Shown here: positions 6,816 through 14,626 of the stretch, one piece after another
How positions within the stretch are numbered: the first letter of the stretch is position 1
How the letters are laid out: every line of letters starts with the position of its first letter
DNA from: Oscillospiraceae bacterium
GTDB taxonomy: Bacteria; Bacillota; Clostridia; Oscillospirales; Ruminococcaceae
Reading direction: 5' to 3'
DNA: 23,671 bases
Assembly (NCBI GenBank): GCA_029062865.1
Contig: JAIDPG010000367.1
Location: forward strand, 1 to 23,671
Position numbers and translations under genes: made by a program
Notes under the pieces: generated by a model
What the model saw: only the letters and a program-made list of their open reading frames with translations
Told to the model about the DNA's origin: nothing
Databases searched by the model: none

Positions 6816-8399
6816 TCAACGCAATTTAGCGAGCTTTTTTACGAGCGCGACAACGCCCTTCAGAATAAGGTTCACCGCCAGAATCGCCAGCGACACGAAC
6901 GCCGCCGCCTCAAGCAGCACCTGCGCCTCAAACTGCGTTATCATCAGCGACACGGGCTTTGTTTTCGCCGTCGCTAAGAACGCCACCGCGGAGATCGTCA
7001 TCATCGAGTTCACGAAGAAATACGAGAAGCTCTCCATAATCGTAGAGCGCAGCGTCGGAATGAAAACATCGAGTATCATTCTGAACCTGCCGATGCCGAG
7101 CGTAGCTCCGACCGCCTCCAGATCGCGCGAGAGCTTGCCCATGCTGTTGTAGAACATCAGATAAGGCGACGAGAAAAAGTGGACGCTGTTTACCAAAATC
7201 AAAATCGCGAACGTGCCGTAAATAAACGTCGACTTGAACGCGAGAACATACGACAGACCGAGCACCATTCCCGGAATAGCAAGCGACGTTATTGAAAGCA
7301 AATGCAGCAGCCGCGAGCTTTTGGACGGCAGTCTCGCCGTGAGATACGCGCTTATGAACGCTATCACAGTGCCGAGAACCGACACCGCGAGCGCTATCAG
7401 CACGGAATTCCTCAGAAAGCCCAACGCGCCCTTGTCGAGCGTCGATTCGATGTGGTGCGTCGTGAACGTCATATCTATCGGGTATTTCTGCGCGAACGTC
7501 AGCTGCGCGAACGAGATTATCGGGTACAGCACCGCCGCGGACATAAGCGCCGCGATTATTGTCGCGAGCGCGTCGCGAAGCGGCTTTTTCGCTATGACAA
7601 ACGGCTTTGTAACAACGGAATTCGCGCGGTTTTTGCAGAACATATCCGCAAAAAACGCGATAACGGCAGGGATAAGCAGCATTGTGCCGAACACCGCGCC
7701 CTTGTTGAAATCCAGCCGCCCTATCACCTCCTCGTACATCAGCACGGGGAGCGTTTTGTAAGTGCCGCCCACCATAAGCGGCACACCGTAGTCGGTTACA
7801 ATCATCGTAAACGTCGCGAAAACAACGTTTAACAGCGGCTTTCTTAAATACGGAAGCGTTATCGCCGTAAGCCGTCTGATTTTCGGAATTCCCAGCACCG
7901 CCGCCGCCTCATACGGCGCGGCGTTTTCGTATCGGAGAATATCGAGTATCATTAGATACGCCACGGGGAATGAGTACATCACGCTGCCGATTACAATGCC
8001 CCAAAAGCCGTAAATTCCCTGCGAAAGCCCGAGCAGCCTTGTAATTCTGCCGTTCGAACCGAAAAGAATTATCAAGCCCATTCCGTGCGAAATAGACGGG
8101 ATAAGCATCGGCAAAATCAGCAGCACGTTAAACAGCGGCTTTAACGCGGCGCGCGTTCTCGCCATACACCACGCGAGAATAAACGCGAGCGTCACGGAAA
8201 TTGCCGTCGCGGCAAGCGACACAAGAACGGAATGTAGAACGCTGCTTCCGACAAGCGGATTTGAAAATATCTTCTCAAGATCCGCGTCCTTCAGCTTTAT
8301 CAGCAGCGAGAACAGCGGGAAAAATACCGCCGCGAGGAAAAACACGCCGACAAGTATTTTCGTCACATTTACCGCGGGAGAACTTTTCTTCTCTGTCAT
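6816..8399 (-). CDS. ABC importer permease, two fused inner-membrane domains
   Basis: The 527-residue protein has about 12 predicted transmembrane helices in two halves, as in the FbpB/ThiP/PhnU type of binding-protein-dependent permease. Each half carries an EAA coupling loop for the ATPase: YEAAAVLGIPKIRRLTAITLP split around residue 165, and LEAVGATLGIGRFRMILDVF around residue 435. The start codon overlaps the ATPase stop (ATGA), so the permease is coupled to it. It is last in the operon and followed by a shared terminator. Family membership points to iron, polyamine, thiamine or 2-aminoethylphosphonate-type importers. The nearby cytidylyltransferase favours an amino-alcohol or aminophosphonate compound, but the substrate remains inference. 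Confidence 0.92.
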   Translation of the reverse strand: MTEKKSSPAVNVTKILVGVFFLAAVFFPLFSLLIKLKDADLEKIFSNPLVGSSVLHSVLVSLAATAISVTLAFILAWCMARTRAALKPLFNVLLILPMLIPSISHGMGLIILFGSNGRITRLLGLSQGIYGFWGIVIGSVMYSFPVAYLMILDILRYENAAPYEAAAVLGIPKIRRLTAITLPYLRKPLLNVVFATFTMIVTDYGVPLMVGGTYKTLPVLMYEEVIGRLDFNKGAVFGTMLLIPAVIAFFADMFCKNRANSVVTKPFVIAKKPLRDALATIIAALMSAAVLYPIISFAQLTFAQKYPIDMTFTTHHIESTLDKGALGFLRNSVLIALAVSVLGTVIAFISAYLTARLPSKSSRLLHLLSITSLAIPGMVLGLSYVLAFKSTFIYGTFAILILVNSVHFFSSPYLMFYNSMGKLSRDLEAVGATLGIGRFRMILDVFIPTLRSTIMESFSYFFVNSMMTISAVAFLATAKTKPVSLMITQFEAQVLLEAAAFVSLAILAVNLILKGVVALVKKLAKLR

Positions 8400-9160
8400 A
8401 ATCTCGCGCCCCCCGCATATTTCATCAGCGACGCGATCTTCTTGTTGAGGTTGTCGATAACGAAGCTCTTGACGTAATCGTCGGCGGGGTTTTCAAGGAT
8501 CTCGTTCGGCGTGCCGATCTGGTGAATGTGCGCCTCGCCCATAACCATAATGCGGTCGCTCATCGCGAACGCCTCCTCCTGGTCGTGGGTTATGTAGATC
8601 ATCGTCGTGTGCATTTCGGTCTGAATTCGCTTCAGTTCCTCGCGAAGAGACAGCCGCGTTGCCGCGTCAAGCGCGCTCATCGGCTCGTCAAGGAGAATTA
8701 TTTTCGGCGACAGCGCGAGCGTCCGCGCGATTGCCACGCGCTGCATCTGCCCACCCGAAAGCTCCGCGGGGAATTTGCCTGCGTGCTCCGTAAGCCCGAC
8801 CTGTTCAAGAAGTCTGTCCGCCGTTTCGCGGGCGCTTGCCTTTAATTCGGGGCGGAACCTCATTGCGTATTCGACATTGCGCCGCACCGTCATATTCTCA
8901 AACAGCGCGTAGTTCTGGAAAACAATTCCCATTTCGCGCTTGTCCGGCGAGGCGTTTGTGATGTCGCGCCCGTCGAGCGTTATAGAGCCCGAATCGGCGC
9001 GGATAAGCCCGATAAGAATTCGCAGAAGCGTCGTCTTGCCGCAGCCCGACGGACCGAGGATCGAGAGAAATTCCCCGCCGCTCGCCTCAAAGCTGACATC
9101 GCAAAGCGCGTCAACGCCGTCGAATTTTTTGTTTAAATCTTTAACTATCAGTGTATCCAT
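8396..9160 (-). CDS. ABC importer ATP-binding protein (PotA/FbpC/PhnT class)
   Basis: The 254-residue nucleotide-binding subunit energises import at the inner face of the membrane. It shows Walker A GPSGCGKTT (residues 36-44), Q-loop FQNYALF, signature LSGGQMQR, Walker B IILLDEP with D-loop SALDA, and the switch histidine in ITHDQEEAFAMSDR. The short C-terminal extension lacks the full TOBE domain of PotA/MalK, as in phosphonate- and iron-type ATPases. AAGGA lies 8 nt before ATG 9160. The gene is located between the binding-protein genes and the permease on one transcript. Confidence 0.93.
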   Translation of the reverse strand: MDTLIVKDLNKKFDGVDALCDVSFEASGGEFLSILGPSGCGKTTLLRILIGLIRADSGSITLDGRDITNASPDKREMGIVFQNYALFENMTVRRNVEYAMRFRPELKASARETADRLLEQVGLTEHAGKFPAELSGGQMQRVAIARTLALSPKIILLDEPMSALDAATRLSLREELKRIQTEMHTTMIYITHDQEEAFAMSDRIMVMGEAHIHQIGTPNEILENPADDYVKSFVIDNLNKKIASLMKYAGGARL

Positions 9161-9191
9161 TTATGTGATTCCTTTTTTTAAGTAATGCTAG

Positions 9192-9226
9192 TTTGTTCCT
9201 CCCCGCCTGCGGCGGGGAGGAACAAA
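9192..9226. repeat. GGCGGGG-core palindrome between ATPase and binding-protein genes
   Basis: A perfect 16-bp stem runs from TTTGTTCCTCCCCGCC (9192-9207) to GGCGGGGAGGAACAAA (9211-9226), with a TGC loop. There is no T-run after it on the minus strand, and the ATPase gene continues the operon downstream. It is not an obvious full terminator and is one of the palindrome family described in the findings. Confidence 0.85.
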
Positions 9227-9235
9227 TAATCATTG

Positions 9236-10258
9236 TTAATGTACCCACTTGTCAAGAAGTCTTTCCTTAGTTTCAACGCTGTCTATCCCCGTCATATTGC
9301 CGTATTTAATGTTTTGGGGGAAATTCTCCATATCGGACGCCTGCTCCTTGAACACCTTTTCAGGAATGTAAAGCCGCTTGTCCTCGCGGGAGACCTCGTT
9401 TATGATGTAGTTGAACACCTTCATAACGTCCGCGTCCTTTTCCTTGCCGTCGATGACCGCCGCAGAGTAGGTGTTGTAGGGCGCACCCTCGGGGAAATAG
9501 ATGACCTCAAGCTCCGCGCCGTTGTTTATCTCGTTTACGGCTTGATAAGTAATTCCAAGCCCGACGCCCGCTTCTCCCTGAAGCAGCGCCTTGACGGGCC
9601 CCGAGCCGGACGTCGTGAAGCCCGCACCGCTCATATTCTCGGCGAGCTTGTCAAAGTACTCAAAAGCCTTATCCTCGCCGCGCTCGTTTACTAAATTCAA
9701 CAGGAACATATACCCGGTGCCGGAGGATTTCGGCGACGGCATTGAAACCAAGCCCTTGTATTCGGGCTTCAGCAGGTCGTCATAAGACGTGGGAACAGCC
9801 GCGCCCTTGCTTTCGAGCACCTTTCTGTTGATGATAACGCCCGCGCTGTTCATCAGCCACGGGGAATATTTCTTGTCGGCGGGAACAAACTCCTCGATAA
9901 ACGGGCTGAAATCCACGCTGTCAAGCGTCGCGAGGCTGTCCTTGCACCTTACGAGATAGCTTGTTTCAAGCTCCATAATAATGTCAATGTCCGAATCCTT
10001 GCCCTCGGCGGCGAGCTTTGCCGCGAGACTTCCCGTGTCAATGTCCGTCAAGATCACGTCATACTCGGAGAAATGCTCCGTCAGCATTTTGCGGGCATTT
10101 TCGTTGCGATAGTCCTCTGCCGTGGAGTAAACGTTGATGGTTTTCTTGCCGCCGCCTTTTGAAGAACCGCCCTCGCCGTCGGATTTGCACCCCGCGAAAA
10201 TCCCGCAGAGCATTGCCGTTGCTAAAATTCCGCTTATGAGTTTGAGTTTTGTTTTCAT
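9236..10258 (-). CDS. ABC importer solute-binding lipoprotein, copy 2
   Basis: The 340-residue extracellular binding protein has a signal peptide ending in lipobox FAG-Cys (Cys23) and a Ser/Gly linker. It is followed by an iron/aminophosphonate-type (FbpA/PhnS-like) fold: INVYSTAEDYRNENARKML near the start and MPSPKSSGTGYMFL in the hinge region. It is a clear tandem paralogue of the upstream gene (10372-11358), sharing DYRNENARKMLTEHF, LLKPEYKGL, SMPSPKSSGTGY, FEYFDKLAEN and LLDKW near the C-terminus. GAGGTACTAACT precedes ATG 10258. The paralogues may bind related but different ligands, which is inference. Confidence 0.92.
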   Translation of the reverse strand: MKTKLKLISGILATAMLCGIFAGCKSDGEGGSSKGGGKKTINVYSTAEDYRNENARKMLTEHFSEYDVILTDIDTGSLAAKLAAEGKDSDIDIIMELETSYLVRCKDSLATLDSVDFSPFIEEFVPADKKYSPWLMNSAGVIINRKVLESKGAAVPTSYDDLLKPEYKGLVSMPSPKSSGTGYMFLLNLVNERGEDKAFEYFDKLAENMSGAGFTTSGSGPVKALLQGEAGVGLGITYQAVNEINNGAELEVIYFPEGAPYNTYSAAVIDGKEKDADVMKVFNYIINEVSREDKRLYIPEKVFKEQASDMENFPQNIKYGNMTGIDSVETKERLLDKWVH

Positions 10259-10297
10259 AGTTAGTACCTCGTAGTTAAAATGATTTTTGATTTGGTG

Positions 10298-10320
10298 TTT
10301 CCCCGCCTATGGCTGGGAAA
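10298..10320. repeat. GGCGGGG-family palindrome, degenerate copy
   Basis: TTTCCCCGCC-TAT-GGCTGGGAAA has a single C/T mismatch in a 10-pair stem. It lies directly upstream (minus-strand sense) of the binding-protein copy 2 gene, 10 bp from a second, perfect copy. Confidence 0.7.
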
Positions 10321-10329
10321 TTTTATTTT

Positions 10330-10360
10330 GGTTTTCCCCCGCCTCCGGCGGGGGAAAACC
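10330..10360. repeat. GGCGGGG-core palindrome
   Basis: A perfect 14-bp stem, GGTTTTCCCCCGCC/GGCGGGGGAAAACC, with a TCC loop lies between the two tandem binding-protein genes. It could modulate relative expression or stabilise the upstream mRNA segment, but it has no T-run. Confidence 0.85.
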
Positions 10361-10371
10361 CTAAAAGCAAT

Positions 10372-11358
10372 TTAATGATTCCATTTATCAAGCAGCGCTT
10401 CCTTTTTGGCGATATCGCGGATGCCGTCCATATTGCCGTAGGGAACGCTTTCGGGGAAGGTCGTCATTGTGCTCTCCTGAACCTTGAAGATCTTCTCGGG
10501 GTTGTAGAGCTTCTTGTCCTCGGGCGAAACGTCGCTTACGATGTACTTGAACACCTCCATGACCGCCTTGTCCTTCTCTCTGCCCGCGATAACCGCGCTG
10601 GAGTAGGTCGTGTATGGAGCGCCCTCGTCGAAGAATTTTATCGTGAGCTCAACGCCCTTGCCGATTTCCTCTGCCGCCTGGAACGTCATTCCGAGCGCGA
10701 TCGCCGCCTCGCCCTGCAAAATCGCCTTAACGGGACCCGAACCGGACGTAGTAAAGCCCTGCCCGGAGATGTTCTCGGCAAGCTTGTCAAAGTACTCGAA
10801 CGCCGCGTCCTCGCCGCGCTCGTTCACCATATTAAGCAGGAAAATATAGCCCGTGCCGGACGATTTGGGGCTTGGCATCGAGATAAGCCCCTTGTATTCG
10901 GGCTTGAGCAGGTCGTCGTAAGACTGCGGCACAGCAACGCCCTTTTCGTTCAGCATCTTCTCGTTGATGATGACCGCGCCGCTCATCAAAAGCCACGGCG
11001 TGTACTTCTTGTCCGCCGGAACGTACTCGTCCTCAAACACGCTGAAATCAACATCGTCCAGCGTCGCTAGGTTGTCCTTTGCCTTTTCAAGATACGTTGT
11101 TTCAAGCTCCATAACAATGTCGATGTCGGAGTTCTTGCCCTCGGTCGCGACCTTCGCCGCGAGCGTGCCCGTGTCGATGTCGACGAGGTTTATGTCATAA
11201 TCCGGAAAGTGCTCGGTGAGCATTTTGCGCGCGTTTTCGTTGCGATAATCCTCCGCCGAGGAATAAATGTTGATGGTTTTCTTTTCGCCCTTGCAGCCCG
11301 CAAGCGAGCCAAGGCACAAAGCCGCCGCCATAATTCCCGCAATAATTCTCTTTTTCAT
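10372..11358 (-). CDS. ABC importer solute-binding lipoprotein, copy 1
   Basis: The 328-residue lipoprotein has signal segment AGIMAAALCLGSLAG ending at the lipobox cysteine (Cys21). It has the same FbpA/PhnS-type fold as the downstream copy: INIYSSAEDYRNENARKML, SMPSPKSSGTGYIFLL and GFTTSGSGPVKAILQGE. It lacks the Gly/Ser-rich linker of copy 2. The ribosome site AGGAGG is near ideal. The gene lies between the nucleotidyltransferase and copy 2 and probably belongs to the same transcript. The ligand is not determined by sequence; iron ligand tyrosines typical of FbpA are not evident. Confidence 0.92.
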   Translation of the reverse strand: MKKRIIAGIMAAALCLGSLAGCKGEKKTINIYSSAEDYRNENARKMLTEHFPDYDINLVDIDTGTLAAKVATEGKNSDIDIVMELETTYLEKAKDNLATLDDVDFSVFEDEYVPADKKYTPWLLMSGAVIINEKMLNEKGVAVPQSYDDLLKPEYKGLISMPSPKSSGTGYIFLLNMVNERGEDAAFEYFDKLAENISGQGFTTSGSGPVKAILQGEAAIALGMTFQAAEEIGKGVELTIKFFDEGAPYTTYSSAVIAGREKDKAVMEVFKYIVSDVSPEDKKLYNPEKIFKVQESTMTTFPESVPYGNMDGIRDIAKKEALLDKWNH

Positions 11359-11404
11359 AAGTATTAAATCCTCCTGTTGATATGTTTCTCAAATAGATTA
11401 TCTT

Positions 11405-11436
11405 ATTTTTCTCCCCGCTGCGTGGGAGAAGAAAAA
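11405..11436. repeat. Imperfect CCCCGC-type palindrome
   Basis: TTTTTCTCCCCGC-TGC-GTGGGAGAAGAAAAA folds into an imperfect stem with a G·T pair and a bulge. It lies between the nucleotidyltransferase stop and binding-protein copy 1. It could act as a partial terminator or processing signal. Confidence 0.5.
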
Positions 11437-11449
11437 ACGGTGTGATTTT

Positions 11450-12340
11450 TTATACGTCGTAGGTTTTATCCAGCGCTTTAAGCTCTCTGAATGTGTCTAT
11501 CTCAACGATGTCGTTCTCGTCGCACTCGATGATCTCTATCTTGTACTTCCCGCGGAACTTCACGTTCGGGACTTGTTCCCAGTACATCTCTTTGCCGCCG
11601 GGCGACTCGAACGCCGTTTTGATGTCCTCGGCAAGGCGCGAGCCGTCCGAGGCGTTCAAGTAATACACGCCGTACATCTGGTGGCAGTTCAGCCCGCCGA
11701 CCTTTTCCTCGTCGACAAAGCCGTCCTTTTGTGTCACGCACCAATCGTCCGTGCGCTCCTTCCAGATGCCGAGAACATTGGAGCAGTAGTTATACCTGCG
11801 GATTATCTTCGGATTTGAAACAAGAAGGTCGCTTTCGAGAACATAAGCGTCCTGCATCAGAAACCGCGCCGCCATTGCCGAGGAGATGTTGTTCGCCTCG
11901 TTGTAGGACGGGTTTTCGATAAACTTTATCATCGGGTATTTGTAGAGGAGCTGGTCGAACTGCTCCGCCAAGTACCCGCGGACGATGTAGATCTCGCTTA
12001 TCCCCGCCTCAAGGCACGCGTCGAGCATCGTGTCGATAAGCCGCTTGCCGTTCACGCGGACGAGCGGCTTCGGGGTGTTCAGCGTAATCGGCACAAGCCG
12101 CGAGCCGAACCCCGCCGCGATGAAGATCGCGCGCTTCGCGCGGTAAGGCTCAAGCGCGTCAAGCCCCGCGTCGGTTATCTTCCCGTCCTTGATAAGCCCG
12201 TTCTCGCTAAGCGTTTTGCACACGCGGTTTATCGTCGAGAGCGAGTGCTTCGTGGTAGTTACGAGCGTCCGCTGTGTCAGCGTCTTATCCGCCCCCGCCA
12301 TCGCCGCCAGCACGTCAAATTCCTTATGAGATAATTTCAT
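11450..12340 (-). CDS. Winged-helix/LicC-type nucleotidyltransferase fusion (phosphocholine- or aminoethylphosphonate-cytidylyltransferase-like)
   Basis: In this 296-residue fusion, residues 1-62 form a helix-turn-helix module (LSHKEFDVLAAM, then TTTKHSLSTINRVCKTLSEN). Residues from 70 on are a sugar-nucleotide-type transferase with AAGFGSRLVPIT and TPKPLVRVNGK, the NTP-binding loop of LicC-like CTP:phosphocholine cytidylyltransferases. YNEANNISSAMAAR and a YVLESDLL segment with the metal-binding acidic residues follow. The reaction is predicted to be CTP plus a phospho-amino-alcohol or aminophosphonate giving a CMP-activated product. ATG 12340 follows AAGGTGA. An upstream in-frame extension to 12565 would run through repeat DNA and was rejected. 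The gene is first in the importer operon, suggesting import and activation of one compound. Substrate and DNA-binding role are inference. Confidence 0.85.
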   Translation of the reverse strand: MKLSHKEFDVLAAMAGADKTLTQRTLVTTTKHSLSTINRVCKTLSENGLIKDGKITDAGLDALEPYRAKRAIFIAAGFGSRLVPITLNTPKPLVRVNGKRLIDTMLDACLEAGISEIYIVRGYLAEQFDQLLYKYPMIKFIENPSYNEANNISSAMAARFLMQDAYVLESDLLVSNPKIIRRYNYCSNVLGIWKERTDDWCVTQKDGFVDEEKVGGLNCHQMYGVYYLNASDGSRLAEDIKTAFESPGGKEMYWEQVPNVKFRGKYKIEIIECDENDIVEIDTFRELKALDKTYDV

Positions 12341-12380
12341 TAAATCACCTTGCTTTTGATATAAAACCAGTTTTTTGCTT

Positions 12381-12409
12381 GATTTTCCCCGCCCGCGGCG
12401 TAGAAAATC
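12381..12409. repeat. GGCGGGG-family palindrome, imperfect
   Basis: GATTTTCCCCGCC-CGC-GGCGTAGAAAATC has 11 of 13 stem positions paired and two adjacent mismatches. It lies in the presumed leader of the nucleotidyltransferase operon. Confidence 0.7.
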
Positions 12410-12463
12410 GCCATTGGTCGGTATTTCCCCGACCCAACGAAACATATTATAACCCAAATTCAA

Positions 12464-12604
12464 GCGCCGCAGGCGCGGCGGCGCGAAGCGCCGCGTTTTC
12501 GCGAAGCGAAAACAATTTGATGTTTCAATTAAAAACGGCGATCGGCGAAGCCGAACAAGCCGCAAAGCGGCTTAAAAACCGCGCCAGCGGTTTTTGCCGT
12601 TTTT
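12464..12604. repeat. Tiled array of seven perfect inverted repeats with a cloverleaf-like end
   Basis: Stems in order: 12464-12476 (5 bp, GCA loop), 12478-12494 (7 bp, GAA loop), 12495-12513 (8 bp, GAA), 12542-12554 (5 bp, GAA), 12557-12573 (7 bp, AAA) and 12574-12595 (9 bp, GCCA). The last three are enclosed by an outer 9-bp stem, AAAAACGGC (12531-12539) with GCCGTTTTT (12596-12604). A T-rich run follows on the plus strand. Almost every base is in a stem or small loop. No protein or known RNA family was recognised. Confidence 0.8.
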
Positions 12605-12688
12605 TATTATAACACCTTTTTTGTAATTTGTCAAGGGGGTTTTGTTTCAATTTTGAGAAAAATTTGCGAAAATGAAACAAATACTTGC

Positions 12689-12717
12689 GGCTCTCCTCGC
12701 CTTCGGCGTGGAGAGCC
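12689..12717. repeat. Palindrome GGCTCTCC-T-CGCC-TTC-GGCG-T-GGAGAGCC
   Basis: Twelve paired positions with one T/T mismatch and a TTC loop (C-TTC-G centre). It lies 24 bp from the neighbouring ABC operon terminator and is not followed by a T-run. Confidence 0.75.
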
Positions 12718-12740
12718 ACTGAAATTATACATTCTACATA

Positions 12741-12769
12741 AAAAATCCCTCGCGAAGCGAGGGATTTTT
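12741..12769 (-). terminator. Terminator of the TrpXYZ-like ABC operon
   Basis: On the minus strand this is a 13-bp stem, AAAAATCCCTCGC-type with a triloop at the C-TTC-G centre, ending in a T-run. It starts one base after the ATPase stop codon. The same C-GAA-G/C-TTC-G centre is used by several short palindromes nearby. Confidence 0.85.
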
Positions 12770-13579
12770 TTATTCGGCTGATTTCTTGGAGAACAGCATA
12801 CGGTCGTTGTCGAGCTTAGAGCCGCTTACCTCCTCGAACTTCTCAAGCAGCATATCCACGGTAAGGTGCTTCTTTTCCTCGCCCTTTACATCGTAGATTA
12901 TCCGCCCGTTGTTCATCATCACAAGACGGTTTCCGTGCTTTATTGCCGCCGCCATGTTGTGTGTTACCATCATCGCCGTGAGGTTGTTTTCCTCGATTAT
13001 CTTGTCGGAGAGCTCAAGAACCTTCGCCGCTGTTTTCGGGTCGAGCGCGGCGGTGTGCTCGTCAAGCAGGAGAATGTCGGGCTTTTTCAGCGTCGCCATA
13101 AGAAGCGTCAGCGCCTGTCTTTGTCCGCCCGAAAGCAGCCCGACCTTTGTCGTCATTCTGTCCTCAAGCCCGAGGTCGAGCGTTTTCAGCAGCTCGTGAT
13201 ACTCCTCGCGCTCCTTTTTCGTAACGCCCCACTTTAACCCGCGGGAAGCTCCGCGGCGCTTTGCCAAAGCGAGGTTTTCCTGAATTTCCATAGTCGCCGC
13301 CGTGCCCGTCATCGGGTCCTGGAACACGCGCCCGATAAACTTCGCGCGCTTGTGCTCGGGAAGTCCCACGACGTTCTGTCCGTTTATCTCGATAGTGCCG
13401 CCGTCAATGGGCCAGACGCCCGCAACGGCGTTCAACGTCGTGGATTTCCCCGCGCCGTTTCCGCCGATGATCGTCACGAAATCGCCGTCGGCAAGGTCGA
13501 GCGACACGCCGTTCAGCGCGTGCTTTTCGTTTATCGTCCCCGCGTTGAAGGTCTTTCTTACATCAGTCAGAGTCAGCAT
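12770..13579 (-). CDS. ABC transporter ATP-binding protein (TrpZ-like)
   Basis: The 269-residue ATPase pairs with the upstream permease and binding protein. It shows Walker A GGNGAGKST, a Q-loop in RVFQDPMTGT, signature LLSGGQRQALTLLMA, Walker B DILLLDEHTAALDP and switch His in MMVTHNMAAA. The EH in place of the usual EP after the catalytic glutamate matches this transporter class (PF04392-partnered systems). I chose ATG 13579: GAAGGGGG lies upstream and the family starts at LTLTDVRKTF. The upstream alternatives add 19 residues encoded within the permease gene. The start overlaps the permease end by 17 bp, implying translational coupling. A terminator follows directly. Confidence 0.9.
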   Translation of the reverse strand: MLTLTDVRKTFNAGTINEKHALNGVSLDLADGDFVTIIGGNGAGKSTTLNAVAGVWPIDGGTIEINGQNVVGLPEHKRAKFIGRVFQDPMTGTAATMEIQENLALAKRRGASRGLKWGVTKKEREEYHELLKTLDLGLEDRMTTKVGLLSGGQRQALTLLMATLKKPDILLLDEHTAALDPKTAAKVLELSDKIIEENNLTAMMVTHNMAAAIKHGNRLVMMNNGRIIYDVKGEEKKHLTVDMLLEKFEEVSGSKLDNDRMLFSKKSAE

Positions 13580-14609
13580 CGCCCGCGCCCCCTTCCTCGG
13601 CATTTTCAATATCAGCAGCGTTGTTCTCGTCATCAAGCGTTTTTGCCGCGTTTCTGGCGGCTCGCGAGTACGAGGTTTTTATAGTTTTCCTTATGTACGG
13701 AACAGCCAGGAACACCGCAACAACAACGGCAGAGAACAGCTTGTTGAACTGCGAGGGAATTCCCGTGAGCATTACGATTTGGAGCACCAAGAAGTAAATT
13801 ATCGCGCCGACCGCCGTGAAGGACAGCTTCGCGACAAAGTTAAAGTGCTTTCCGAGAATTGCCGAGCCCAGAACATCTCCGATAATTACAGCCGCAAGAC
13901 CGATAACAATTGCGCCGCGCCCCGTGTTTACATCGTTAGAGCCGGAGTATTGCGCGAGAAGCCCGCCCGCAAGTCCTACCAGACCATTAGACAGCACAAG
14001 CGTAATAAGCGTGGATTTTTTCGTGTTGATGCTCTGCGCGCGTGCCATGTTAGAGTTGCAGCCAGTGGCTCTGATAGTAAAGCCGTATTCCGTGCCGAAG
14101 AACCAGTACAGCGCCGCGATTATTGCCGCGACAACGAGAACTATTTTCCCGACCTCCAGCGCCACGGTAACAAAGCCGTTTGTAACCGCCACACGGCGCA
14201 TCGAGATAAACAGCGGATATTGATCAACGCTCACGGAGGCAATAGACTTGCCCATAATCGTGAAGTTTATCGAATAAAGCGCAATTTGAGTAAGAATTCC
14301 CGCGAGAATTCCGGGAATTCCCAGCACGGTGTTGAACAGCCCCGTAACAAGCCCCGCAAGACACCCCGCCAAAAACGCGCAAAGCATTCCTATCGGGATA
14401 GGCACGCCGTTCAGCGTGAGCACGATCATAACAGCGCCGCCCGTGCTGATAGAGCCGTCCACAGTCAGGTCGGCGAAATCGAGGATCTTATAGGTAATAA
14501 AAACTCCGATAGCCATAATGCCCCAGATAAGCCCCTGCGAGATGTTCCCGGGCAGAGCGTTCGGAAAGGTCGTAACAAGACCTTTGAAGAAAGACTGTAA
14601 TTGTTCCAT
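13563..14609 (-). CDS. ABC transporter permease (TrpY-like, BPD_transp_2 fold)
   Basis: The 348-residue membrane protein has about 8-9 hydrophobic helices of the branched-chain/sugar-type permease fold. LDFADLTVDGSISTGGA near residue 45 is characteristic of the permeases that partner PF04392 binding proteins. IRATGCNSNMARAQSINTK around residue 180 is the cytoplasmic coupling loop. A charged acidic tail (DDENNAADIENAEEGGAGDADSD, split) ends the protein. TTAGGAGAACGAA precedes ATG 14609. An attenuator-like hairpin separates it from the binding-protein gene upstream. Confidence 0.9.
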   Translation of the reverse strand: MEQLQSFFKGLVTTFPNALPGNISQGLIWGIMAIGVFITYKILDFADLTVDGSISTGGAVMIVLTLNGVPIPIGMLCAFLAGCLAGLVTGLFNTVLGIPGILAGILTQIALYSINFTIMGKSIASVSVDQYPLFISMRRVAVTNGFVTVALEVGKIVLVVAAIIAALYWFFGTEYGFTIRATGCNSNMARAQSINTKKSTLITLVLSNGLVGLAGGLLAQYSGSNDVNTGRGAIVIGLAAVIIGDVLGSAILGKHFNFVAKLSFTAVGAIIYFLVLQIVMLTGIPSQFNKLFSAVVVAVFLAVPYIRKTIKTSYSRAARNAAKTLDDENNAADIENAEEGGAGDADSD

Positions 14610-14626
14610 TTCGTTCTCCTAATAAA

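Larger units (their letters stand above)
12341..12769. other. 429-bp palindrome-rich gene-free region
   Basis: No coding sequence is supported here. It holds a TATAAT-like -10 candidate for the importer operon (minus, 12451-12446) without a convincing -35. It also holds the hairpin GGTCGG/CCGACC (12416-12434) and palindromes at 12381-12409, 12464-12604 and 12689-12717. The terminator of the downstream ABC operon is at 12741-12769. Apparent reading frames here are generated by the repeats. Confidence 0.75.

Noticed and set aside
9192..9226. Terminator after the binding-protein copy 2 gene
   Set aside because: The stem is strong, but there is no T-run on the minus strand and the ATPase and permease of the same transporter lie downstream.
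12341..12565. N-terminal extension of the nucleotidyltransferase
   Set aside because: The extension would translate intergenic palindromes. A good ribosome site and the start of the winged-helix module support 12340.
12525..12719. Small open frames in the palindrome array
   Set aside because: They arise from repeats, lack ribosome sites and have no recognisable domain.
13302..14600. 432-codon plus-strand open frame
   Set aside because: It covers the TrpY-like permease antisense and has Arg/Asn/His-rich composition with no domain.
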